A DNA stretch of 64,000 bases from Ciona savignyi (lineage: Eukaryota; Chordata; Ascidiacea; Phlebobranchia; Cionidae): contig CH002963.1 of NCBI GenBank assembly GCA_000149265.1, forward strand, positions 163,755-227,754. Direction: 5' to 3'. A program made the translations under genes and the position numbers. Position 1 is the stretch's first letter. Each line of letters opens with the position of its first letter. This document shows positions 12,691 through 25,800 of this stretch, piece after piece. The notes beneath the pieces are model-generated. The model did not search any database and was not told the origin of the DNA. It worked only from the letters and a program-made list of their open reading frames with translations.

Positions 12691-13827
12691 CGGTTGCACT
12701 TTATATGTACGGCGCCGTGTGTTGGGTGTTCCTGTCAACGAAGCAGAAACTAATTAAAAACCGCCCTTTCGTTCCGCTGTAATATCAAGTCAGGATTACG
12801 CCTGATACGAGCCAAAAAAACCCTGTCCATTGACATCGAAGCTCATTCGTTTCAGTGCGTCTCAGTACCAGTTGACGGGCTTGTATACTGTATATAAACT
12901 ACACGGACATTTCTATAAAATTTCCCGACGTACTAAGAAATTAATGCGTCAACCATGTTTCTGACAAACTTGACTTAGTTTTGCGTTATGTTTACAAACT
13001 ATATAGCAACGTACGATGGCACTGATTGCTGTTCTTCCCCCGGGCTTCGTCGACACCTACCACTAACTTGTAAAGCGTACCAACCACCAACAAGGTTCAA
13101 CACTCCACAACACTATATAATAGTACCACCTGCATAGCTTTATGGAAATCTGCTGGATTTCGGGTTGAATTCGTCAAAAATAAGATAGGATGCGTTATGT
13201 ATTATCCTCGTATATTAAAAAATGCAATTTTGTGCCCACCGTCTGGTGATCAGGATTATTTATTGTATTGATGTATAAGACGTTTATACTGTTTTAGTTC
13301 AACCTATTAATCCACTGAGTGCAAGCAAATAAAGTCCTTGCATTAAATTATTAGATGTGTATTTTGCCCCGACAAAAACTACTAAAATGCCAAATAAACC
13401 AGCACGATATGGGCAATGTGTTCCATTAAGACGTTTGTACTGTTTTAGTTTAACCCATTAAACCAAACTATAAACGACAAAAAATCTTGCAATAATTTCG
13501 TGATGTATATTTATATAAGACAAAGGGTGTTACATTTGATAATTACTAAAGTGCAAAATACTAACAGATAAACCAGGACGATATTAAAAATGAACATAAA
13601 TAATTAACTCGCATACAAGTTGACTGCATTTCCACTTGAAGTTTAAATGACGTTTTCCTTGAGGCAATTTGGTGGAGCTTGTGCACGTTTTACTAGATCA
13701 ACCGGATTTTTGCTTTTACAACTTATAGAACTGACCTTGTCAAAGGCGACCGATTTAGAAAGTAGTTTTGAGTGTATGCTTTGAGACTACTACCGTGTTC
13801 CTGGTCTATAGTTTGCAGCTTTATAAT

Positions 13828-16800
13828 ATGTATAAGATTGCCCTTCTGCTGTTTTGCTTGCTCGTGTTTTGTAAAGAAGTTACCTCTCAAGGTGTACAAG
13901 GCGGTAAGAACATTATTGCTTCAAAGTAAAATCGTTTTCGTGGAAATTTCGGTTCAAAACTTAGGTCTATTTACGAAACTAACTATTTAACTTTTAAAAT
14001 GAAGGAAAATATGTTTTGTCATTGCAATCCTGACTTTAATATCGTGATTTCGGCTTTAGGTTTGCCGTTCGCACCAGGACAAAGATACGAAGTCGGCTTT
14101 AGTGTCTGTACTTCCTACCACGCTAACGGTAGCGTAGCTTCATCTGTGCTCTATGACGAATGTAACTCGTTCTGTTGTGGTAAGTACGATCGATTTGGCG
14201 ACGTCGTCTTGTCTCAGACTCGCCGCAATAAGCTTAGTAAACGCGATCGGTTAAACATGCCAGAAATGTACAGGACTACGTTATCCTATTACAAGCTCAA
14301 ACGATCAGTTGGCGTATTCTGATGGTTACCCATGAGAATGCCGCTTGCATTTTTCCAATTCAAATGAATACAACATAAATATTTTACACATCTTTCTGTA
14401 TATATGTATATGTGGCCTCGCCCCTTACGTTTTTGCAAGGTAATCTGTCAAATGTCGAAACCTTTTTGCGGGGAGTGGATTGTTTTCTTATAGACAATTT
14501 ACGATGCGGAGATTTCCTGAACCCAGTGGAAATATGGGNNNNNNNNNNNNNNNNNNNNNNNNNNNNNNNNNNNNNNNNNNNNNNNNNNNNNNNNNNNNNN
14601 NNNNNNNNNNNNNNNNNNNNNNNNNNNNNNNNNNNNNNATTACATTACACATTGCAATATCTTTGGTAACAGGGCCATAAGAGACAGTTTATCTGACGAT
14701 TTCAGTGTGATAAAGCTTCTTGTGTTTTCCCCTCACGGGTATATATTTATAAGTGCCCTATCGTATTCCGCATTTCTTTATTTTCAAATGGAAAATTTAA
14801 ATTATTTTTAAATTATTTATAGTAATTAATAGGTCTTCTAATATCTGTGATATAACGCACCTTGTATACAGGTGGTCAGGTGATCTTAAACTCGACGAAT
14901 TTAGATTGCTGTGGAAGCAGAGAGCACGGTTCACCTTATTCCACATTGTGAGTGAAGTATAACCGCTAATATGTTATGTAGACAATACACCGTAGCGTAA
15001 TCGCAACGCCATAAGCGATTTAGTAGGAACGGTTGTGTACTTGCAGGAATATTATACGGTTTTCTAAATTTCCGTTGATATTATTGCTGTTTAAAATGTA
15101 ATAAAGCAGGACTACGGCGACGCATATAAATGGCCTATAACCAATTAATAAAAATCTATGCGCGAAAGGATGTGACGAGTGGTATCCTTTAGTCATTGTT
15201 TTTAAACGAGTATTTTGCTGAGTAACAATGGTGGTGATTCCCCAAATGTTTGTTTGGTTGGAAGCAGCATGTGCTAGCTAACCTGCGCGCCGGTGTTCTC
15301 GTTTAGCTGTGAAGTTTTGTAATAGTGGAGCAGTGCTTTGTGAAATAAAGGTGTTGTTTGTGCATCTTTAAATTGTAAAAAAAATCTTAGACTTTCTATG
15401 TCAGGATTTTGAGTGGTGCTGTTTTTGTGAGGTCTGTTTGCATTGGAGAGATAGGGAGAATAATTAGTTAAACGCCTCCTAGGCTCCTAAAGTCAATGGG
15501 AAAAATGTTTACTTCATCTTAACATGACTTTTATTGCCATTAAAGTTTGTGTTACCATGTTGCGCCAGTATGGAAAGTACGGCAGCTGCACACTCGAGTT
15601 TTTTTATTTACTGCGTCTTTGCACACTTGGGTAATTTTACACAAGCTCGTGAGCTGGCAGTATAAACATCGTATAATTTCCAACAAACCTGTAAACCTAC
15701 CTCTGGACCTCGGGTAATTTACTGTCAGTACGTTTTTTGTTACGTAGATAGATATGTTAGCTGATCGACACGATAGATTTAGAATAGAATAATACGGTTG
15801 TTTAAGATTTTTACAAAATAGTGATAAAAAGGAGATTTTGTGCACACTTGAAGTGTGCACTCTTGGACGTTTGCACACTGCACACTTAAATATTTGGCGT
15901 GTGCACACTCGAGATCTCGGCGAAAATTGACGTACTTTCCATACGGGATGTTGCGGCTTAAGTCCCCCTTATGTTATTATATCAGCTGAATTGTATTAAT
16001 GCATTTAAAGTGTATTTGCTTTTAAATTATATAACCCATACTCTTTAAGAAATAGGTCGTGCTCGTTAGTAGTTCTTATGTGTATATAACATGTGGCTTT
16101 TAATATGTAACTTATATTCGCCGTGTAAAGTTGTTCTCTAATCCGGCTTGTAGGTCTAACGGTTAAATACATCCTTTTCAATCGAAAGGTTGCAGGTGCG
16201 AAACTGGTCGCTAGCTAGTCGGTTGTGTCCTTGGGCAAGGCACTTTACGAACATTGCCTGAACCCAGCGGATTAATAGACCTGTTCTACCAAATTGAAGA
16301 AACGTTTCTATCATATACAACACACTGCAATAGCTCCGGTAACCCGACAGTGGGTGCGAGGTGATCTGACGATTGCCCGTGTGTTAACCCCCTTGGTTTT
16401 TTCCATTCACGGGGATAAACATGATAGTCCTATCCTTTCCTAATACATGTTAGTGTAATTACCATTTAAATTATATAAAAAAGCCATTCGTATCAACAAA
16501 TATAGGTCATGCTAGTCAGTTGTTCTAATATTTTTCATGACAGTTAGAATTAATTACATGTAAGCTGTATTTGTCGTTTAAATTTACGTTTTCTCGAACC
16601 AGATATGAGAGATGCTGCTCGTGGTGGACCGGACATGGTCGTGCTTACTCGAAGTTTTCGTTCGTCGGCAGCGTCGGCTGCTGCGGCACCAGCTTGATTG
16701 ATTGGGGGCAGGACAGATGTTGCTATGGCGACAGTCGCATTGTACCGTCGGTGTTCCAATGGCAGACGCAAAAGTGTTGCCAGGGTAGGGTGGTAAGTAC

Positions 16801-19800
16801 AGCTGTTTTGCAACGACTAAGACGAACTAAAATGTTTGAAAACTTTAAAAAGTAGTTATTTTCTGCTAAGTGAGAGAGATGTTTGGGAAAGTACTAAGCT
16901 GGGCTAAGAAACCACTGTTTATATAGAGGTGATACATAAAATTGCTACAAAAATCAACCAAACCAAATCGTTTATCCCTTTGTATATCTTTAACACAAGA
17001 CCCCAATAACAGGAGGTTTAAACATAGATAAAAGTCATTAGTCAACATGGGCATAAGCTTTTCAGCCCCAATATCTTAAACACAAGACCGTGATAACAGA
17101 AGTTCTACCACCTTTTATTGGGTTTGAAGAGCGTGTATACTGTCCTAAAAACTTCTATGTAAAAATAGTGCTCAGCGCAGCTTATTATTATTGGTTGATG
17201 GACAAAGTTATTTTCAAAACCACTTTCATTAAGATAAAAATTACTTTGACTTTTTAGATTTTTTCTAATTCTTTCATGCAAATACTTAAATTCCTCAGCT
17301 ACCAGCCCCTGCCTCAGCACGGCCAAGCTGGTACGCAGATTGCTGTGGGTCAACTGCGACGTACGACAAGCGGACCCATTCCTGCCCATGTGGGGACGGG
17401 AACGTGGTTAGCGGTCCAAGCTCCAGAACAACATGCTGCAGATCATCCAACGGAGCAACCGCGCCTTATATTTCCGACTCTCAGATATGCTGTAATGGGG
17501 CGGTAAGCTGTTTGTTTTTAGTTTTCCAATTGATGTACGGTCATGTGAGGTTTGATCAAATGGCTAACCCATCCGATTCATGCACTGTCTCCTATTCCTA
17601 CTGAAGTCTATCATGGGTCCAAATTTAGCTCGGCTAAAAAAACGACCTGTTGTGGAATAGTTAATTCAATTGATACCATTTGCCGAATTCCTTAAAAAAT
17701 GTCCTAGTGACAAGTCCATAATGACTTCTGTTGTTATTAAACACATTAATCCATCAGGGAAATCTTCCCAAATGCATTGCACATAACCGACTACAGCTAG
17801 TGGCAGATTTCGAATTCCATATTTATATTGGTCGCGTCAATAAATCAGTCACACAACCTTTCTCTTACATCAGTTTTTTTTGGACTAAGTTGCAAACTAG
17901 CTATGAGCCTGTTCGCAAGGTCATTTTTATAGGTTGGGATATTTATGTTTATCCCCGTGAATGGGAAAACCAAGGGGTTAACACACGGGCAATCGTCAGA
18001 TTACCTCGCGCCTACTGTCGATTAACTGAGCTATTGCAGTGTGTTGTATATGATTCACACATTACTTCAATTTAGTAAAACCCATTAATCCGCTAGGTTT
18101 AGGCAATGTCCCATTAAGTGCCTTGCCCAAGGACACAACCGACTAGCTAGCAACCAGTTTAGAATCTGTAACTCTTGGACTGTAAGCCGTCACACTGAAC
18201 CACCAAACCAGTCGGTCGAAATATTTCTATATATGAATTGATTGCGTTAACCATTCCACCACAAGAACGTTCTAACATGTCACATTCCAGGTTGGAATGA
18301 AAGAGAATCGGTTCTGCTGCGGTTCACTCCCAGTTGTTGGTGTTGTGGGAGAATCAGTGTGCTGTAATGGAAAGCTTGCTGCGGTGGTTCCCCCAAATGC
18401 AAACCTGACAGAATGTTGCAACGGCAGTCCATACGACCCGAGGTTCAATGTTTGTTGTGAAGTAAGTTTTACGGGGAGGTTATACCAATGGACCTCATAA
18501 TACTCTTAATGCACGATGTTTGAATTCATCGATTTCTAATGGATTGGTCACATATTATCTTATTAAATACTAGACAACACCTTACAATATTTTCGGTAAC
18601 CTGACTATATGACACTGAGCACTCTAACGTGACAAGGATTATTTAAATAGACAATGGGTATTCTGGCTAAGCACCAATCCATCCTCATGCGCACCGCATA
18701 TGTAACCTGTCCCTTCTGCCAAGAAGAAGACAAGACTCCTTTACACTATGTTGGCCATTGTCCAGCATTTGCTGTAACCAGATGTAGAAATTTTGGAGTT
18801 TTTAAATCTGATGATCTCGCATCTATCCCGGTCAAGCATTTAGTCAGCTTCTTTCAGGACACTGGCCGACTTGACCGCTATATCCCGGATCCATGTTAGC
18901 CCGGGGCGCTGGAGTAATGGGCCTTCCATGGCCTAAATTCCTGGTCCCGGTAGCTGTGGTATTCTGACGAGTTACGCCCCAAGGGGTATTTTGACCTAAC
19001 AAGGGGTATTCTTACTAATGTTATAACAATTTGCATCAAACCAATTTGGAGATAAGGCAGAACATCAATTGACTTGCAGTCGATTATTAACAACAACAAA
19101 TGTACGAATGTGTCTGAAGCATTTAAACGTATTTTCTAGACACACTGAGTTCTTCCAACCAGCATTTAGGGACGACTATATGTGTTTTTTGATTATTATT
19201 GGCCTTTACGTTTACTATTTCAAGCCAATTTGGGTAAAACTTCTGTTGGTGGAAACTCGTGCTGATTAAATCAAAGACTTTTTCCCTTTGTAAAATCCTT
19301 CAATAGAAGAATGTAATATTTCTCATTTGCATCTCAAATATTTTCGTGCTTAGTTATATAAGTTTGAAATTGTTTGATCAAGTTTTAATTTTCAGTCAAG
19401 ATTGCTCGAGGTAGTTGAAGGCGCTGATCAATGCTGTGGACGAGTTCCTTATAGTTCAACCAAATCCATATGTTGCGACCTTACCTTGTGGAGTCGTGAA
19501 ACAGAAGGAACCCAGTGTTGTGGTCGTTCAGCTTTCTTTCCTGATCAAGGTTGATTTAGTTTGTGTGGTATATTGACTGGATTTACGCAATGCCCACTTC
19601 TGTCTTGCCCCAAAGACACAACATAAGCAGCGGCTGGTTTCTTCTCCAAAACTTTTGACTACCTTTATACCTCTGATGTTTATATCGTAACTGGTTGGTA
19701 GATAGTTGGCTGTGTCCTTGAGCAAGGCACTTAACGTTCATTGCATTAACCCAGCGGATTAATGGGAATGGGTCTACCAAATTGAAGTAACGTGTCTATT

Positions 19801-22800
19801 ATACACAACACACTGCAATAGCTTCAGTAACACACTGCAATAGCTCTAGTAACACACTGCAATAGCTCTAGTAACACACTGCAATAGCTCCAGTAACACA
19901 CTGCAATAGCACCACTTTTTATGGACAGAATAAAGTAAACATATTACACCACACAGGTCTATCCTGCTGTCAGGGACGAGTGTTCCTTATCGAGGCATTT
20001 GGAGGGGACACCTGTTGTGGAGCTGACGTCAGCCTCATGCAGTATTACTACAGAGATACCAATGAGTTCATTTGCTGCAAGTAAGTTAAGTTTATATTTG
20101 TTCCCAAGAGGAAAAGAAAACCCGCACTTATAGGAACTTCTATAAAAAATGGGAATAAAAAAAAGTAAAAAACAATTATTTCACTTAACCCTAAAAAAGT
20201 ATGTCAATGTGTTAGAAACTGCGTTGTACATAGAAAAATGGCAGTACTTTTATGTCAATGCTAAAGTAGCTTTAGGATGCGATTTTGTATAAAATTCTGC
20301 AAAATAACGATTTTGGTGACGAGCCCATCAGGTATTCAACATCAACCCTGGTAAAAAAATAATAACCGCGAAATCCACTTTAAGCAAGGCAGTTTTAATA
20401 ATTTAATTTGTTTGTGTCAAATTTCAAAGCATTAACTGCGCGATAACTACATCACCGCCCACGGTTAATTTTCCGTGCAATCGATAAAATATATTGCAAT
20501 TGTTGTTGGGGATATACCCATTAATATTAATAAATGGGATGCTTGTATGGATCTCCAAATGTCAACACAACCATTCCCAAGTTATGTTTCCTGTGCTTTC
20601 CCTTGTTAAGCACTCTGGGACAGTCCATGCATAATATCAAAGCACTAAATTGTACAATAATTATACGACCTGATTTTCAAGATTGGTTTTGGAGATTTGA
20701 ATCTATAACCACGGATATTTGTTACAAATTTTAAATCTTCTATGTAGGCTAAGTTACAACGGTATATAAATGTAAGTAGTAAGTTAGCAATCTTTTCATG
20801 ACATATTAGCTGATAAGTGGTTAAGTCGTGTGGCCCAATGTTTCACATGGGTTTCTGAGTGCATTCAACTTGACAACCTTACTAAAAATTGATCAATACA
20901 TTTTCTTTGAATGTCAAGAATTATCAAGAATGATTAAACACATTGTAATAAAACTTGCAACACGACTATGGGCACGAGGTAATCTAACATTTAAAGTGTG
21001 AGAACTCTTCTTTATGTATTCTAAAGGTAATCTGACGATTGTCAGTGTGATAACGCTCCATTACTTATTCACGTGGTAATCGGACAATTGCCCATGTGGT
21101 TACACTTCTTTATGTATTTGCAAGATTATCTGACGATTTCCCGTGTTATAACGCTCCCTTACGTATTCGCAAGATTATCTAGTGATTGTCAGTGTGGTAA
21201 CGCTTCCTTACGGATATTGTAGCAATTACCCATTGGAGAATGCTCCCTTACAATGAAACGATTGCCTGTGTGATAATGCTCCTTTATGTGTTTATAAGGT
21301 AATCTGATGATTGCCCGTGTGGTAACGCTATCTTCCGTATTCGCAAAGAAATCTTACTATTGCCCATGTGATTATGCTCCCTTACGTATTCACGAAATGA
21401 TCCAGCAATTACCCATTGGAGAATGCTACCTTACAATAAAACGATTGCCAGTGTGATTACTGAAGATTACCAGTGTGATAACGCTTTCTTACGCTTTCCC
21501 ACCCTTAAGTGGCGCTAGATAAACTCCCTCCCATCCTTATCATTTGTATCTCCAGTGACGTATTGAACGACGCACTGTCGAGCACGTCAAGTGCCTGCTG
21601 TGGCACCAGGGCGTTCGATTCTAGTTCATCAATCTGCTGTGACGGACAGATATTTGACAGAACATTGGGTGAGTCGTGAAATATTAATGAACTGATTCTA
21701 GCCTCACCTTTAAGGAACAAGCTAAGACTAGAATAACTTTGCGCATTAGCGACGCTTTGCGCTAACAACTTAAATTACGTGAACGCAATTTACCCCAATT
21801 AAAACAAAACATGGGAAAATGGTGTTCGTTCTACAAACTTTGTTAATTATTAAGACTCCGGAAGACTGAAAATCGATTTTAAATGCTATCACAAGCTTGT
21901 TGGTTCTCTATAGCGAAGCATGTGTTGAAATCCTATCCGTTTACTTTTCCACATGCCTATATTAATTGCCGATAATTGTCATAAAATATTGATTTTACAA
22001 AAAACGTGAAAAAAAATTTTTAAATGCAGTTTTATCAAAAAAAGGTTCATAGTGGGACATACCGCTATGTTCTTTTATTTATCCCTGTGAATGAGAAAAC
22101 ATAAAAGGCTTTATAACAAGTGTTTTCATCAAATTAAGTTGCGCCCACCTTCAGTATAGTTATTGCAATGATTCTTCTTAAGATGGCTGCAGTTTACAGT
22201 TTCATCACCTTTTGACTGATAGTGAGGCTCGATGGCTGACTTCCTAGACCCAGTGAATACAGGAATTACAAAATAGCCACTCCGCAATGGCCTAGGTTAT
22301 TAAATACAAAACACACTGACGGTTACCTGAATCCGGCCAGTTAGTCTGGCGGTTAAGTGCGTAGCCTTTCAATCGAAAGGTTGCAGGTGCGAAACTGGTC
22401 GCTAGCAAGTCGGTTGTGTCCTTGGGCAAGGCAGACATTGCCTGGATTAATGGGTTCTACCAAATTTAAGGAAAAAGTCTACACAACATAATACAATAGT
22501 TTCGGTAACCTGGCGATTGCCGGTGTGTTAACCCCCTTGGTTTTCCCATTCACAAGAATAAACATGAATATCCTATCCTAAAACCGTCACTTGCATTTTT
22601 TGTTTACGGAGATAATAAATACATGTAACATTATCATTTTTTTAATTCCCCATCTCCGCAGGCAACCATTGCTGCAACGGAAGTCCATACTTTCCCTCCA
22701 GCGGAACCATATGTTGCGGGAACGGCCCGTTTGGTCCGTTCGCCACCCCAGCATGCTGTGGGGGGGAGGGATATGATATCCAGGGAGGAACTGTATGCTG

Positions 22801-25800
22801 TGGGGGACGAGTGTATGGGAAGTACAGGTATGTGGTTGGGAGATTATTAGTTTAGTTTGTTATTTTTTGCCCCAGTATTAAAAAACGGCAAACGAATCAA
22901 ATCATGACACAGGAATAGTAAAAGACGGCAAAACAAACAGTCGTTAAAGCACAACATTTAAAAAAAAGGATAAAATTAAATAAATATAACGGACCCGGAT
23001 GCTAAACCTATCATTACAAGGGCAAGTAACCGCAAACTCATTGATTTTGTGCATGGGCAAAATACATGGTACATGTGCAAAATATATAGTACATGTGCAA
23101 AATATATACATATGGGCAAAATACATAGAAGTAACTAGTTTGGCTGCTGGCTTATTTCTATTGGACTGCAAGCCGAAAGGTTCGGGGATCAAAACAATCT
23201 TTAAAGTAGTTGAATGTGTACATGGACAAAACACACACATAAACACATACATATGGGCAATATACATACATATGGATAAACACACACATAAACACATACA
23301 TATGGGCAATATACATACATATGGACAAAACACACACATAAACACATACATATGGGCAATATACATACATATGGACAAAACACACACATAAACACATACA
23401 TATGGGCAATATACATACATATGGATAAACACACACATAAACACATACATATGGGCAATATACATACATATGGACAAAACACACACACATAAACACATAC
23501 ATATAGGCAATATACATACATATGGACAAAACACACACATAAACACATACATATGGGCAATATACATACATATGGACAAAACACACAGCACACATATGGG
23601 CAAAACACACACATATGGACAAAATTCATACATATGGACGACATACTAAAGGTAACTAGTCTGGGTGCTGTATTATTTCTTGTGGACTACCAGCCGAAAG
23701 ATTGTGAGATCAAAACCAACCGCAAACTTTTCAATTTTGTACAAAACAGATAGATAACGTTGCCCGAATTAAGCGAACAGTGATCTAAGTATCAATATAT
23801 TGGTCAACGATGTGGGACAAAATCAATGCTATGGTTGACTTAATATGTTATTGGATTTTAGTAAGCAATAATACTATTGATTAAATAATCTTATAGTGGA
23901 TGAAATAAAAAAGACTGCTTAATTTTGAGCAGGTCGTCACCATTTTATAATTCTTTGCCTAAATTTCAACAATTACGAAAAATACGTTTGGTTTTATTCT
24001 CGTAAATAATAAAATACAAAGGACGTTGTCACATGATCAATCATCAGATTACCTAATTCTAAAAGTATAGTTAGTGTAACTGTTGCAGTGTGTTAGTCGT
24101 TGGTACTTCCTTAAACCTTTGCTAAGTGCCTTGGCCAAGGACACCGGTTTGATCGGATCTAGTTTTGATCCTGCAACCATTTTAATGACCACCGTTCTGA
24201 CTTAGTGAATTTGTGGTCCTGGTATAAAGCTAACTACCCATCTGTACTCTTATGCTCTACTATCGCAGGTTATGCTCTACTATCGCAAAAAATAAAGTTT
24301 AAAAAATGTATTTACTGAAGTTGAATTTAACAAATTATACAAAGTTAAGTTAAAAATAAAGAAGTTGAAAAAATTTTATTAGAGCAAGTTAAAAAAGGAA
24401 ATTTCCCCCATGTGAAATAAAGCAAGCTAATTAAAATTAAGTTGAATAAAAAAAATTATTATCTCAATTTAAAAAAATGAATTTAATCATGCGAAATAAA
24501 GCAAGCTAATTAAAATTAAGATGAATAAAAATTGAATAAAAAAATTATAGCAAGATGTAAAAAATGAATTTTATCAATTGCCTAAATTCCTGGTCCCTTC
24601 TATTGCCTAAATTCCTGGTACCAGTAGCGGTGGCTACCGTGGAACCGCCAATATTAATGTCATGTACATGCAAGTTAAATAGATAAAGTTGAAGTTGATG
24701 ATTTAATCCCCAGATCCCCTTCATGTTGCGTTGACGTCGGATATGACGTGACGGTCCATACATGCTGTGGATCATCCATCCATCCCAACCCATTCGGGAC
24801 CACCCAAGCTTCATGTTGTGGGGCATTCCCCTATGATAGGAATACCGAGCTTTGCTGCCAGGGGAGAAATGTTACAGTTCCAGCAAGTATGTGAAGTTGT
24901 GCGTGTTCAGATTTTTTGGGGGGTATTTGGATATTTTTAATCAGGCCTCACTTTTTAAACCGCGAAAAATGTTGTCAAATATCTTTGGCGGTATTTTTTG
25001 GTCTTTTTAAACAGGCTGCACTTTATAAATATTTTTTTAAATTTCGGAATTAAATCACTCTGCTATGCTACATCAGTACTGGTACCTAGAATGTTATATA
25101 TTTATGACATATTTTTCAATGGAAAAACTCAGGCAGGCGTTATTATACCGGCAATCGTCAGATTATCTCTTACCCAACATAGGGTTACCGGAGCTATTAC
25201 GCTATGTTGTAGGATTCACATGTTCTTATAATTTTAAGAATAACCCATAAAACCACTGGAGTCAGGCAATGTGTAATAGGTTCCTTGGCCGAAGAAACAA
25301 CTGATTAGCTGGCGACAACTTTTGATCCCACAACCTTTCAGTTTACAGACAATGTGATTAAGATATTACTACTGTTTTAGTTTAACCGGGTAAATACAAT
25401 GTCTGCTAAATGCTTTGCACACATTTTTCTTGTTAACAATAAGCAAATTAGTAGAGATACCATTTGATGTAAATCTATAATTGTCTCCAATAAACTTCTT
25501 TGACCTAAAAATGTTACTTAGACTCCATCACCCAAAATGGCAAAGAATTGTCATCAAAAAAGCTTTACCCAAAATTGTCACCTAAAATTCTTTACTCAAA
25601 AATTTTCACCTAAAATTTTTTGCCCAAAATTGTCACCCAAATGTCTTCTAAAATTTTAAGTATTAAAACACCCTGTATTCACCAGACACGCCAATGAACA
25701 AGGCCCAATGCTGCGATTCAAATGGAGCTTACAACCCCGACCACCAGTTATGCTGTCTTGGCAACATCTTCGATAAGTTGAATAGATACACAAGCAAATG

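Noticed and set aside
14412-14680. ORFs through the N block
   Set aside because: Undetermined bases are read as open; the flanks are SINE and intron sequence.
15552-15908. 118-codon minus-strand ORF
   Set aside because: Lies within a TSD-flanked MITE and consists of its subterminal repeats.
22944-23644. Overlapping ORFs of 130-229 codons on both strands
   Set aside because: They are the translation of a 50-bp minisatellite without stops; open frames on both strands and repetitive ICMYIAHMY units show there is no selection for coding.
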